Of a stretch of DNA of 58,191 nucleotides, positions 1 through 8,714 are shown one piece after another. Every line of letters begins with the position of its first letter. Positions within the stretch are counted from its first letter, which is position 1. The position numbers and the translations under genes were made by a program. The stretch covers positions 1 through 58,191 of the forward strand of contig FR893192.1 in assembly GCA_000436035.1 (NCBI GenBank). The letters are read 5' to 3'. The DNA comes from Prevotella sp. CAG:732 (GTDB taxonomy: Bacteria > Bacteroidota > Bacteroidia > Bacteroidales > Bacteroidaceae). Below the pieces are notes generated by a model. That model was not told where the DNA came from. It saw only the letters and a list, made by a program, of their open reading frames with translations, and did not search any database.

Positions 1-90
1 GGCTTCATGACACGTGACTCACGTGCTGTAGAGCGTAAGAAGCCAGGTCAGCCAAAGGCTCGTCGTCGCTTCCAGTTCAGCAAGCGTTAA
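1..90 (+). CDS. rpsI: 30S ribosomal protein S9, C-terminal fragment
   Basis: This is the last 29 codons of ribosomal protein S9; the rest lies outside the window. The frame opens at base 1 and ends at a TAA at 88-90. The encoded tail has the hallmarks of the S9 C-terminus: a DSR...ERKKPGQ segment, then an Arg-rich run ending in QFSKR. In the ribosome this tail reaches toward the P-site tRNA anticodon stem. The gene lies just upstream of rpsB and tsf on the same strand, an order common in Bacteroidota. Confidence 0.95.
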   Translation, partial: GFMTRDSRAVERKKPGQPKARRRFQFSKR

Positions 91-244
91 TCAGTATTAT
101 ACATTATTATATATATTGGTTATATATAGCTGAACTAAGTTTAGTATCTAAATCGGTGAGATTCCAAATAATCGGGGACTACTCATCGACTGATTCTAAC
201 AAGAATTCAAAAGAAAGTAAACAACAATTAAACAAGAAAAGACA

Positions 245-1021
245 ATGTCAAGAACAAATTTTGACCAGTTACTTCAGGCAGGTTGCCACTTCGGACACCT
301 CCGTCGCAAGTGGAATCCAGCAATGGCTCCTTACATCTTCATGGAGCGTAACGGTATTCATATTATCGACCTCAACAAGACTGTAGCTAAGATCGACGAG
401 GCTGCTGAGGTACTCAAGGGAATCGCCAAGTCAGGTAAGAAAATCCTGTTTGTCGCTACTAAAAAACAAGCTAAGGACGTAGTAGCTGAGAAAGCTGCTT
501 CAGTAAATATGCCTTACGTTATTGAGCGTTGGCCAGGTGGTATGCTCACTAACTTCCCTACAATCCGTAAGGCTGTTAAGAAAATGGCAAACATCGATAA
601 GTTGATGAACGATGGTACATTCTCTAACCTCTCTAAGCGTGAGTTGCTTCAGATCAGCCGCCAGCGCGCTAAGTTGGAGAAGAACCTCGGTTCTATCGCA
701 GACTTGACCCGTCTTCCTAGCGCACTCTTCGTTATCGACGTAATGAAGGAGCACATCGCCGTTAAGGAGGCACAGCGTCTTGGTATCCCTGTATTCGGTA
801 TCGTAGATACAAACTCTGATCCTAAGAATATCGACTACATCATCCCTGCTAACGATGACGCTAAGGACTCTGTAGAGGTTATCCTCTCTGCAGTTTGCGG
901 TGCTATCGCTGAGGGCCTTGAGGAGCGTAAGGCTGAGAAGGCTGACGACAAGGCTGCTGCTGAGCAGAAGGACCAGCCTAAGAAGAAGGCTGCTCGCAAG
1001 GAAGAGGCTGCTGCTGAGTAA
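245..1021 (+). CDS. rpsB: 30S ribosomal protein S2
   Basis: Encodes a 258-residue ribosomal protein S2, a small-subunit protein of the platform needed for S1 docking and initiation. The N-terminus has the family motif around GCHFGHLRRKWNP. The middle has the RWPGGMLTNFPTI motif and the LPSALFVIDV segment. The last 30 residues are an Ala/Lys/Glu-rich tail (AEKADDKAAAEQ...KKKAARKEE), a common low-complexity extension. The ATG at 245 is the family start. It follows rpsI by 154 bases and precedes tsf by 106 bases on the same strand, the classic rpsB-tsf pair. Codon use is strongly biased, as expected for a highly expressed gene. Confidence 0.98.
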   Translation: MSRTNFDQLLQAGCHFGHLRRKWNPAMAPYIFMERNGIHIIDLNKTVAKIDEAAEVLKGIAKSGKKILFVATKKQAKDVVAEKAASVNMPYVIERWPGGMLTNFPTIRKAVKKMANIDKLMNDGTFSNLSKRELLQISRQRAKLEKNLGSIADLTRLPSALFVIDVMKEHIAVKEAQRLGIPVFGIVDTNSDPKNIDYIIPANDDAKDSVEVILSAVCGAIAEGLEERKAEKADDKAAAEQKDQPKKKAARKEEAAAE

Positions 1022-1044
1022 TTAGGAAAGCAAACATATACTAG

Positions 1045-1077
1045 AGCCATTGATTCTATAACTTGGATTCGATGGCT
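1045..1077 (+). promoter_or_regulatory. hairpin in the rpsB-tsf intercistronic gap
   Basis: A nine-base-pair inverted repeat (AGCCATTGA at 1045-1053, TCGATGGCT at 1069-1077, one G-U pair) sits between rpsB and tsf. No T-run follows, so it is not a classical terminator. It may be a processing or attenuation element adjusting S2 versus EF-Ts output; that role is inferred from position only. Confidence 0.4.
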
Positions 1078-1127
1078 TTAGTAGCTTATAAAGAAATTAT
1101 TATTAACTTTTTAATATAAAAAATATT

Positions 1128-2126
1128 ATGGCTGTTACAATAGCTGACATCCAGAAGCTTCGTAAGATGACAGGTGCTGGTCTTGCTGATTGCAAGAAGG
1201 CCTTGACTGAGGCTGATGGTGATATCGAGAAGGCAATCGAGCTCGTTCGTGAGCGTGGTCTTGCAATCGCTGCAAAGCGTTCTGACCGTGAGACTTCTAA
1301 CGGTTGTGTACTCGTTAAGAGTGTTGATGGCTTCGCTGCAATGGTTGCCGTTAAGTGTGAAACAGACTTCGTTGCTGCTGGTAAGGAATTCATCGATATG
1401 ACTGCTGAAATCCTCGACGCTGCTATCGCTGCTAAGGCTCAGAGCCTTGACGACGTAAAGAAGTTGGTTCTCGCTTCTGGTGATGATGCAGAGACTGCTG
1501 TTAAGCATCGCTCTGGTATCACTGGTGAGAAGATGGAGCTTGATGGCTACAACTTCCTTGAGGGTGATAATATCTCTGTTTATGACCACATGGGCAAGCA
1601 CACATTGTGTACTATGGTTCAGCTCAACGAGAACAACGAGGAGGCTGGTCACAAGGTAGCTATGCAGGTAGCTGCTATGCGCCCTGTAGCTCTTGATGAG
1701 TCTTCTGTTTCTGAGGAGACTAAGCAGAAGGAGCTTGAGGTTGCTGTTGCTAAGACTAAGGAAGAGCTCGTAGAGAAGGCTGTCAACGCTGCTTTGAAGA
1801 AGGCAGGTATCAACCCAGCTCACGTTGATTCTGAAGATCACATCGAAAGCAACACCAAGAAGGGTTGGTTGACTCCTGAGCAGGCTGAAGAGGCTCGCAA
1901 CATCAAGAAGACTGTAGGTGAGGAGAAGGCTACTTCTTTGAACCCTAACATGATCCAGAATATCGCTAATGGTCGTTTGGCTAAGTTCTTTAAGGAGAAC
2001 TGCCTCGTTGACCAGGAGTTCCAGTTCGGTGATGGTGACAAGCAGACTGTTGCTCAGTTCCTCGCTGCACAGAGCAAGGATCTCAAGATCGTTGCTTACA
2101 AGCGCTTCACACTTGCTGCTGAGTAA
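1128..2126 (+). CDS. tsf: translation elongation factor Ts
   Basis: Encodes EF-Ts (332 residues), the nucleotide exchange factor that displaces GDP from EF-Tu. The N-terminal UBA-like region reads IQKLRKMTGAGLADCKKAL. The core exchange motif appears as KCETDFVA near residues 75-82, with the conserved TDFV that inserts into EF-Tu. The C-terminal region contains a second subdomain and ends with IVAYKRF. The length fits the longer Bacteroidota form, which has an insert relative to E. coli. The ATG at 1128 is preceded by an A/T-rich leader without a Shine-Dalgarno, as is usual in this phylum. It is the last gene of the rpsI-rpsB-tsf group and is followed by a strong terminator. Confidence 0.98.
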   Translation: MAVTIADIQKLRKMTGAGLADCKKALTEADGDIEKAIELVRERGLAIAAKRSDRETSNGCVLVKSVDGFAAMVAVKCETDFVAAGKEFIDMTAEILDAAIAAKAQSLDDVKKLVLASGDDAETAVKHRSGITGEKMELDGYNFLEGDNISVYDHMGKHTLCTMVQLNENNEEAGHKVAMQVAAMRPVALDESSVSEETKQKELEVAVAKTKEELVEKAVNAALKKAGINPAHVDSEDHIESNTKKGWLTPEQAEEARNIKKTVGEEKATSLNPNMIQNIANGRLAKFFKENCLVDQEFQFGDGDKQTVAQFLAAQSKDLKIVAYKRFTLAAE

Positions 2127-2184
2127 TCTTAGGATTGCAAGGACAGCAAAACTTAATTTGACTTATAGTTAAATTAGAATATCC

Positions 2185-2240
2185 GGGAGTTACGGAGTTG
2201 AGGCTTAGCCTTGCTTCTAACTCCCTTTTCTTTTATCTTT
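2185..2240 (+). terminator. rho-independent terminator after tsf
   Basis: GGGAGTTA (2185-2192) pairs perfectly with TAACTCCC (2218-2225). A T-rich tract (TTTTCTTTTATCTTTTT) follows directly. It closes the ribosomal protein/EF-Ts unit. Confidence 0.9.
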
Positions 2241-2292
2241 TTGCATGACTATCTTGGGATAGTTTTGTTATTCTTTATTAAATGTTGATGAT

Positions 2293-2910
2293 ATGAAGAT
2301 TTTCGCTATTGGCATGAACTATGCCGAACACAATAAATCATTACACGGAACGTTATCTAAACCGGAGCGTCCTGTCATCTTTACCAAGGCTGATTCTGCC
2401 TTGCTCAACAATGGCAAGCCTTTCTTCATTCCCGATCATCTCGGAAGAATCGAGTATGAGACGGAGTTGGTGGTACGCATCTGCAAGTTGGGCAAGACTA
2501 TTCCACAGCGTTTCGCCTCTCGCTATTATGATGCGGTGACCGTGGGCATCGACTTCACGGCTCGTGAGATGCAGAAGAAACTACGTGAGGCTGGTCAACC
2601 CTGGGAACTTGCCAAGGGATTTGATGGCTCGGCTGCTATTGGCGAGTGGGTCGATATCCAGAAGTTCCGTGACATTCAGGCGATTCACTTCCGTCTCGAC
2701 ATCAATGGAAAGAACGTGCAAGAAGGTTGTTCGAGCGACATGCTCTATAAGGTGGATGAAATCATCTCTTACATCAGCCAATATTTTACATTGAAGACGG
2801 GAGACTTGCTCTATACGGGTTGTCCTACAGGTTGTGGACCTGTGCAGATTGACGACCACCTGGAAGGATATTTGGAGGACCGAAAGGTTCTTGACTTTAT
2901 GTGTAAGTAA
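2293..2910 (+). CDS. fumarylacetoacetate hydrolase (FAH) family protein
   Basis: Encodes a 205-residue single-domain FAH-fold protein. The start IFAIGMNYAEH and the acidic metal-binding signature EYETELVVRI (near residues 55-64), followed by VGIDFTARE, are typical of the family. Members bind Mg or Mn and cleave or decarboxylate acyl-pyruvate-like substrates; many short bacterial members are annotated as acylpyruvases or oxaloacetate tautomerases/decarboxylases. I cannot assign the substrate. A TAGTTTTG sequence at 2260-2267 resembles a -7 box. The stop codon is 11 bases before porU, so the two are probably co-transcribed. There is no obvious functional link to secretion. Confidence 0.85.
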   Translation: MKIFAIGMNYAEHNKSLHGTLSKPERPVIFTKADSALLNNGKPFFIPDHLGRIEYETELVVRICKLGKTIPQRFASRYYDAVTVGIDFTAREMQKKLREAGQPWELAKGFDGSAAIGEWVDIQKFRDIQAIHFRLDINGKNVQEGCSSDMLYKVDEIISYISQYFTLKTGDLLYTGCPTGCGPVQIDDHLEGYLEDRKVLDFMCK

Positions 2911-2921
2911 TTAAGCAATTT

Positions 2922-5900
2922 ATGAAAACGAAGGTTTGGAGATATTGTGTGGCGGCGTTGTTCCTACTGCTGGCTATGCCTTTGGAGGCACAACAATTCT
3001 TTAACTTGACCGCTGAGGAGGTCAAGATAGATTCTGTATTACCACGTTTTGTGTATTCCAAACCTTTGTCAGATGATTATCAAGACTCTATTTATACGGC
3101 AACGGTCAAATATGCCGAATATGTGGATATGACCGTAGCCGACATCGCCAACTATAATCGCCTCTCTGGTGCAGCCTTGCCTTCGCAAGTGGCTGTGAAC
3201 ACGAACATTTCTGTTTGTCGTAAGAAAGGAACCTTGGTGGTTTCTTTCTGCCCGTTGGTATTCCGTAACAACAAGTACCAGATATTGGCAAGTTTTATGT
3301 TGGATGTCAAGGCAAAGGTGGTGAGCCGTTCGTTGGCGAAAGCCCGTTTGGCTTCGCGTGCTTCCTCAGAGGAAGGTAATGAATATGCGGCTCATTCCGT
3401 TTTGGCATCAGGTAGATGGGCAAAGATTCGTGTGCCAGAGACTGGTGTCTATCGCTTGACAGAGAGTGTCATCCGACAGGCTGGCTTCACTAATATTAAT
3501 AAGGTGAAGATATATGGCTATGGTGGTAACTTGCAGAATGAATCGCTTTATGCCTCTGAGATTTACGCCAATGACGACCTGAAGGAAGTTCCTCAGTGTG
3601 TAGTCAATGGCAATCATCTCTTTTTTGGCAAAGGTCCTGTAAGTTGGAGTAGCCGTACCTCTTCTCGCCGTACTCGTAATCCTTATTCCGACTATGGTTA
3701 TTACTTCATCACGCAGGCTGACGAGGCTCCTTTGACTGTAGATTCTACGGAATTTGTATCTTCTTTCTATCCATCCAATGACTTTTATCACTCCATTCAT
3801 GAGGTGGATGGTTACGCATGGTATCATGGAGGTAGAAACCTCTATGATAAGACGCCTATTGCGCTGGGTGACAGCATGAGAGTGGTGTTCTCCAATACTA
3901 CAGGCGATGCGAATGGCAATTTGACGGTGAACGTTTCTGCAGGTGTGCGAAATACCGGTGTTGAAGTTTATCTGAATGGTCGCAAGTTGGGTACGCAGTA
4001 TATATCCTTTAGCACCGACTACAATAGTGGAGGCGAAAGCTCATCCACCTATTCTATACAGTCGAATTTGAAGAATGATACTATCGTTATCAAGACGATT
4101 GCTGGTGGACCAGTTCGCTTGGACTATGTGTCGATGGCATGGAAGTCGCCTAAGCCAGCCCCACGTCTGTCGGGCAATCTGCCTGTGGCTCAATATGTTC
4201 ACAATATCACCAATCAAGACCATCATGCAGATGCACTTGCCGATATGGTGATCATCATCCCAACATCCCAAAAGTTGCTTCGTCAGGCTCAGCGTCTCAA
4301 GGCTTTCCATGAGAGTCATGATGGACTGAGAGTCAACTTGGTGCCTGCAGATGAACTCTATAATGAATTTTCCAGTGGAACTCCTGATGCAGGTGCTTAT
4401 CGTCGCTATCTGAGGATGTTGTCGGACAAGGCTACCACGGAGGCAGATATGCCAAAATATCTCCTACTCTTCGGTGATTGCGTTTGGGACAATCGTATGT
4501 TGATACCTGAGTGTCAGACTCTTTCTCCAGACGACTATTTGCTCTGTTATGAGAGCGAGAATTCATTCAGTGACTTGTATTGCTATGTCAGCGATAGTTG
4601 GATGGGCATTTTGTCGGAAGGCGCAGGTGCCAATCCAACCATAGAACAACAAGACGTGGCAGTAGGGCGTTTCCCAGTCAGTACCCCAGATGAAGCCAAG
4701 GTGATGGTCGATAAGACAATCAACTATATGGAGAACAAAAATGCTGGCTCTTGGCAGAACACCATCATGTATATGGGTGATGATGGTAACGACAACTTGC
4801 ACATGAAGGACGAAGACGAGGTGGCAGAGTATATCACCGGCAAGTATCCTGATTTCCAAGTGAAAAAGGTGATGTGGGATGCTTATCAGCGTGAGACGTC
4901 ATCTGTGGGCAACAGCTATCCGGATGCTACCAAAATCATTTTGCAACAGCAAGCAAATGGAGCCTTGATTATGGACTATGCGGGACACGGTTCCGCAGGA
5001 CAGCTCTCTCATGAGAAGGTAATTGCGCTCAAAGATTTCTCTACAGCCACCAATACAAATCTTCCTTTGTGGATTACGGCGGCATGCGATGTCATGCCAT
5101 TTGATGGCGTGGAGGACAATATTGGAGAGGCTGCTGTGCTCAATGCCAATGGAGGTGCCGTGGCATTCTATGGTACCACTCGTACGGTGTATGCCAACCG
5201 AAATAAATATATGAATCGTGCATTCTTGCAGAGAGTGCTCAGCTTGAAGGATGGCAAGCCGATGCCGATAGGTGAGGCTCATCGCTTGGCTCAGAACGAT
5301 TTGGTGCTGGGCAATGTCATCGGATATGACTCAAAGGGACAGCCTATTAAGGAAACCGACCTGACGACCAACCGTTTACAGTATGCTCTCTTGGGTGACC
5401 CGGCTATGCCATTGAACATACCTACCCAAAAGGTGGTGGTCGATTCCATCAATGGCATTGCCGTGGATGGGGCAACGGAGTTGCCTGTCTTGAAGGCAGG
5501 AATGATAGCCAAGATAGATGGTCACGTGGTGAATGGCGATGCTTTCAATGGTGTGGTAACCACTACCGTCTTGGACTCCAAGGAACTCATCACTTGTCGT
5601 ATGAACGAGAGTACTGATGAGGCTTTCCAATATTACGATCGTACCAAGACCTTATACAATGGTTCCGACAGTGTACGTGCCGGTAAGTTCTCTTTCCGCT
5701 TAGCAGTGTCGAAGGACATCAATTATGCCGATGCGCCAGGATTGATTACGTTGTATGCTGCCAATCATGACAAGACCGTTCTTGCCCATGGCATGTGTGA
5801 TGCCTTCAATGTGGGAGGAAGCGAGTTGGCTAAGAACGACTCCATCGGTCCTTCCATCTATTGCTATCTCAACACTCCTTCTTTCGTTAATGGAGGCAAC

Positions 5901-6494
5901 GTGAACCCTACGCCTTTCTTTGTGGCAGAGGTGAGAGACAAAGATGGAATCAATGCGACAGGCAGTGGTATCGGACACGACCTGCAACTGATCATTGATG
6001 GTGATGTCAACAAGACGTACAACTTGAACAATAACTTCACGTACGATTTTGGTACTTATACCAGTGGCTCTACCTATTATAGTATTCCTGAGTTGGAGGC
6101 TGGTCCACACCAGTTGCAGTTCCGTGCTTGGGATATCCAGAACAATAGTTCGACGGCAACCTTGACCTTCAATGTAGTCAAGAACTTAAAGCCTTCGTTT
6201 GACTTGGGCGTTACGGAGAATCCTGCGAAGAACTCCACCACGTTCATTATCAACCATGATAGGGCGTCTGCCAATCTGAACATCATCATCGAGGTATTTG
6301 ATACTTCCGGCAGAAAGTTGTGGCATCATGCGGAGTCGGGTGTCTCTGCTTCCGGAGCCTATACCATCAAGTGGGATTTATCTACGGGCAGTGGAACCTT
6401 GCGCACGGGCATCTATCTCTACCGAGTGCAAGTGTCTTCTGATGGCAGTGGCTATGAGTCAAAGACCAAGAAGTTGATTGTCATCAACAACTAA
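2922..6494 (+). CDS. porU: type IX secretion system sortase PorU (C25-type peptidase)
   Basis: Encodes a 1190-residue secreted protein matching PorU, the outer-membrane sortase of the type IX secretion system. PorU removes the C-terminal signal of cargo proteins and attaches them to A-LPS. It begins with a signal peptide (hydrophobic run ending LEAQQ near residue 25). The gingipain-like C25 peptidase domain lies roughly between residues 430 and 850. The likely catalytic dyad is His689 (in DYAGHGSAG) and Cys722 (in TAACDVMPFDG). The C-terminal 90 residues form a type IX-type beta-sandwich with a GRKLW...GIYLYRVQ signature and end in KKLIVINN. It starts 11 bases after the FAH gene and is followed 60 bases later by porV, its known partner. 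The length agrees with family members of about 1,150-1,200 residues. Confidence 0.93.
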   Translation: MKTKVWRYCVAALFLLLAMPLEAQQFFNLTAEEVKIDSVLPRFVYSKPLSDDYQDSIYTATVKYAEYVDMTVADIANYNRLSGAALPSQVAVNTNISVCRKKGTLVVSFCPLVFRNNKYQILASFMLDVKAKVVSRSLAKARLASRASSEEGNEYAAHSVLASGRWAKIRVPETGVYRLTESVIRQAGFTNINKVKIYGYGGNLQNESLYASEIYANDDLKEVPQCVVNGNHLFFGKGPVSWSSRTSSRRTRNPYSDYGYYFITQADEAPLTVDSTEFVSSFYPSNDFYHSIHEVDGYAWYHGGRNLYDKTPIALGDSMRVVFSNTTGDANGNLTVNVSAGVRNTGVEVYLNGRKLGTQYISFSTDYNSGGESSSTYSIQSNLKNDTIVIKTIAGGPVRLDYVSMAWKSPKPAPRLSGNLPVAQYVHNITNQDHHADALADMVIIIPTSQKLLRQAQRLKAFHESHDGLRVNLVPADELYNEFSSGTPDAGAYRRYLRMLSDKATTEADMPKYLLLFGDCVWDNRMLIPECQTLSPDDYLLCYESENSFSDLYCYVSDSWMGILSEGAGANPTIEQQDVAVGRFPVSTPDEAKVMVDKTINYMENKNAGSWQNTIMYMGDDGNDNLHMKDEDEVAEYITGKYPDFQVKKVMWDAYQRETSSVGNSYPDATKIILQQQANGALIMDYAGHGSAGQLSHEKVIALKDFSTATNTNLPLWITAACDVMPFDGVEDNIGEAAVLNANGGAVAFYGTTRTVYANRNKYMNRAFLQRVLSLKDGKPMPIGEAHRLAQNDLVLGNVIGYDSKGQPIKETDLTTNRLQYALLGDPAMPLNIPTQKVVVDSINGIAVDGATELPVLKAGMIAKIDGHVVNGDAFNGVVTTTVLDSKELITCRMNESTDEAFQYYDRTKTLYNGSDSVRAGKFSFRLAVSKDINYADAPGLITLYAANHDKTVLAHGMCDAFNVGGSELAKNDSIGPSIYCYLNTPSFVNGGNVNPTPFFVAEVRDKDGINATGSGIGHDLQLIIDGDVNKTYNLNNNFTYDFGTYTSGSTYYSIPELEAGPHQLQFRAWDIQNNSSTATLTFNVVKNLKPSFDLGVTENPAKNSTTFIINHDRASANLNIIIEVFDTSGRKLWHHAESGVSASGAYTIKWDLSTGSGTLRTGIYLYRVQVSSDGSGYESKTKKLIVINN

Positions 6495-6554
6495 TGCTGA
6501 TGGTAGTTTGTAAGCAAAGGTAAAGAAATACGTAAATACATAACAAAACTAGAT

Positions 6555-7733
6555 ATGAAATCAAAGAATAGCAAGATGAAGATAGTGATGCTGTGCCTGT
6601 TGGCATTTACATTCACCCAGGTTCATGCCCAAGAAGAGAAAGATCTTTTCAATCCAGTGAACTATGCGGTGATTTCACAAACGATTGCTCCTGATGCCAG
6701 GGGCGGTGGTTTGGGTGATGTCGGTGCGGCTACCGATCCTGATGTCAATTCCCAGCATTGGAATCCTGCCAAGTATCCTTTCTGTATTTCAAGGGCAGGT
6801 GTCTCACTCAACTTCACTCCATGGTTGCGCTCCATCGTCAACGACATCAACTTGGCATATCTCTCTGGTTATTATCGCATTGGCGACTACAGTGCGGTAT
6901 CAGCTTCCTTGCGCTATTTCAACTTGGGTGAGGTGTTTATGGGAATGGAGGAAAACGCCAATACCATCAATCCTTATGAAATGTCGCTTGATGTGGCTTA
7001 TTCCTTGATGCTCAGCGAGAAGTTCTCCTTGGCAGCAGCCGTGAGATGGATTTATTCAGATATGCGATTCTCTGAAACCGAAGAGAATTCGCCAGCTTCC
7101 GCCTTTGCCGCAGACATTGCTGCTTACTATCAGAACTATATCAATATTGGTCAGCGTGAGTGCCAGTTGGGTATTGGTTTGGATATTTCCAATATTGGTA
7201 GTAAAATCACCTTCAGTGGCGAGGAATATAGTCAGTTCTTGCCAGCCAACCTTCGTTTGGGTGCGTCTCTGATGATTCCTATCGACGAATACAACCGACT
7301 GACGATTGCGGCGGATGCCAACAAGTACTTGGTGCCTACGATACCTCAACAGAAAGAGGGTGAGGACAATGCTGACTATGAGGACCGTGTGCATCGTGAG
7401 TATAGCGATGTGTCAAGTATCAGTGGTATCTTCAAGAGTTTCAGCGATGCGCCAGGTGGATTCAAGGAGGAGTTGCAGGAAATCAACTATGGTGTAGGTA
7501 CTGAATACGTCTATAACGACAAGTTCTCGCTTCGAGCAGGTTATCACCACGAGAGTGCTACCAAGGGTAATCGTAAGTATTTCACCGTGGGTGGTGGTTT
7601 CAAGATGAGTGTCTTCTCGCTCGATGCAGCGTATGTCATAGCTACAGCGAAGAGTAACCCATTGGATCAGACCTTGCGTTTCACCTTGTCGTTCGATATG
7701 GATGGTGTGAAGGATCTCTTCAAGAGAAGATAA
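6555..7733 (+). CDS. porV: type IX secretion outer-membrane protein PorV (LptO)
   Basis: Encodes a 392-residue outer-membrane beta-barrel protein of the PorV/LptO family. PorV collects type IX cargo leaving the translocon and delivers it to PorU. A signal peptide ends near residue 25 (FTQVHAQEE). The mature N-terminus has the family pattern NPVNYAVISQTIAPDARGGGLGDVGAAT...SQHWNPAKYPF. The C-terminus reads SLDAAYVIATAKSNPLDQTLRFTLSF, with alternating hydrophobic and aromatic residues as in a terminal barrel strand. Adjacency to porU supports the assignment. No separate promoter is evident in the 60-base gap, so a shared transcript is likely. Confidence 0.92.
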   Translation: MKSKNSKMKIVMLCLLAFTFTQVHAQEEKDLFNPVNYAVISQTIAPDARGGGLGDVGAATDPDVNSQHWNPAKYPFCISRAGVSLNFTPWLRSIVNDINLAYLSGYYRIGDYSAVSASLRYFNLGEVFMGMEENANTINPYEMSLDVAYSLMLSEKFSLAAAVRWIYSDMRFSETEENSPASAFAADIAAYYQNYINIGQRECQLGIGLDISNIGSKITFSGEEYSQFLPANLRLGASLMIPIDEYNRLTIAADANKYLVPTIPQQKEGEDNADYEDRVHREYSDVSSISGIFKSFSDAPGGFKEELQEINYGVGTEYVYNDKFSLRAGYHHESATKGNRKYFTVGGGFKMSVFSLDAAYVIATAKSNPLDQTLRFTLSFDMDGVKDLFKRR

Positions 7734-7784
7734 GGCTTATTGATAATGAATAATGTATAATTAAGAATTAATAATGATATGCCC

Positions 7785-8267
7785 ATGAATATTAGAGTAG
7801 GATTTGGCTATGATGTTCACAAGTTGGTAGAAAATCGGGACTTGTGGCTGGGTGGCATCAAGATAGATTATGAGTTGGGCTTGTTGGGCCATAGCGATGC
7901 AGATGTGTTGATTCATGCGATTTGCGATGCACTCTTGGGTGCAGCTAATATGCGTGACATCGGTTATCATTTTCCTGATACTGCCGCTGAGACGTTGAAC
8001 GTTGATTCCAAGATATTGCTTAAGAAGACCATTGACTTGATAGCTACCAAGGGATATGTATTGGGCAACATCGATGCCACTGTTTGTGCCGAGCGCCCAA
8101 AGCTCAATCCCCACGTGCCAGCCATGAAGGCTTGTTTGGCAAAGGTGATAGGCACCGATGAGGATAATATCTCCATCAAGGCGACCACCACAGAGAAGTT
8201 GGGTTTCACGGGCAGAATGGAGGGAATCTCGGCTTATGCCACGGTACTCATCGAGAAAGTAAAGTAA
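7785..8267 (+). CDS. ispF: 2-C-methyl-D-erythritol 2,4-cyclodiphosphate synthase
   Basis: Encodes IspF (160 residues), which cyclises CDP-ME-2-phosphate to MEcPP in the non-mevalonate isoprenoid pathway. The zinc-binding Asp-x-His is seen in GFGYDVHKL near residues 10-12. The conserved LGHSDADVLIHAICDALLGAA motif follows, and the C-terminus has TTTEKLGFTGRMEGI. I chose the ATG at 7785 because it gives the family N-terminus MNIRVGFGYDVH; an ATG two codons earlier (7779) is possible. It follows porV by about 50 bases and is probably the last gene of that run. The IspD-like enzyme at 48372 is far away and probably serves another pathway. Confidence 0.95.
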   Translation: MNIRVGFGYDVHKLVENRDLWLGGIKIDYELGLLGHSDADVLIHAICDALLGAANMRDIGYHFPDTAAETLNVDSKILLKKTIDLIATKGYVLGNIDATVCAERPKLNPHVPAMKACLAKVIGTDEDNISIKATTTEKLGFTGRMEGISAYATVLIEKVK

Positions 8268-8302
8268 GATAGAGGAAAATAAGATTTTAGATGGCATATA
8301 GG

Positions 8303-8350
8303 AACGCTCATTAAGCTTGTCACTTTGAAAGTTTAATGAGCGTTAATTGG
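8303..8350 (+). terminator. hairpin after ispF
   Basis: AACGCTCATTAA (8303-8314) pairs perfectly over 12 bases with TTAATGAGCGTT (8333-8344), with an 18-base loop. The following T-tract is weak (AATTGGTTCTTA). It probably ends the FAH-porU-porV-ispF transcript. Confidence 0.6.
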
Positions 8351-8433
8351 TTCTTAAAATCTGTTGTGCCCGAGCACATTCCCTTGATGTATATCAAAAA
8401 AACGCAAAAATACAGCATTTTCTTTCTAAAATG

Positions 8434-8465
8434 TTTGGAAGTTAGCGAAAATCGTCGTATCTTTG
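8434..8465 (+). promoter_or_regulatory. Bacteroidota sigma-A promoter of the small RNA candidate
   Basis: A -33 TTTG at 8434-8437 and a -7 TATCTTTG at 8458-8465 are separated by 20 bases, the expected arrangement for this phylum. Transcription would start near 8472. No open frame follows before the terminator at 8615-8650. Confidence 0.75.
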
Positions 8466-8471
8466 CATCGT

Positions 8472-8650
8472 CAAAAGGTTAATAGATTGTTTAGGTTAGT
8501 AGTAATAGATTTAGGTTTTTAGTTATTAGGTTTTAAGGTAGATTGTTTAACAGATAACAAAGGGGATCGTGAGATTACCTTTGGATTAGAAAGATTTTAA
8601 AGTTAAACATATTGTATGCCGCAGCTCGTTGAGAGTTGCGGCATATTTTT
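8472..8650 (+). ncRNA. candidate structured small RNA of about 180 nt
   Basis: This stretch has its own consensus promoter (8434-8465) and a strong intrinsic terminator (8615-8650) but no plausible coding frame. It contains nested complementarity: GTTTAAC (8545-8551) with GTTAAAC (8602-8608), enclosing CAAAGG (8558-8563) with CCTTTG (8578-8583). Its 5' half is rich in TTAG/TTTAGG-type repeats. The size and independent transcription fit a regulatory RNA; a 6S-like RNA is one possibility, which I cannot test by eye. The next gene has its own promoter at 8663-8693, so this is not simply a long leader. Confidence 0.6.
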
Positions 8651-8653
8651 TTT
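8615..8653 (+). terminator. strong terminator of the small RNA candidate
   Basis: TATGCCGCA (8615-8623) pairs perfectly with TGCGGCATA (8637-8645), with an inner CTC/GAG pair. A run of eight T's follows at once. Confidence 0.92.
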
Positions 8654-8662
8654 CTGTTTTAT

Positions 8663-8693
8663 TTTGTATTGTCTTTGTTTTTCATTACCTTTG
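8663..8693 (+). promoter_or_regulatory. promoter of the glycosyltransferase pair
   Basis: A -33 TTTG at 8663-8666 and a -7 TACCTTTG at 8686-8693 are 19 bases apart. The predicted start near 8700 leaves a short leader before the ATG at 8715. It supports moving the coding start from the longer open frame at 8616, which begins inside the terminator. Confidence 0.75.
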
Positions 8694-8714
8694 CAAAAGA
8701 TAAAGATTGTTATC

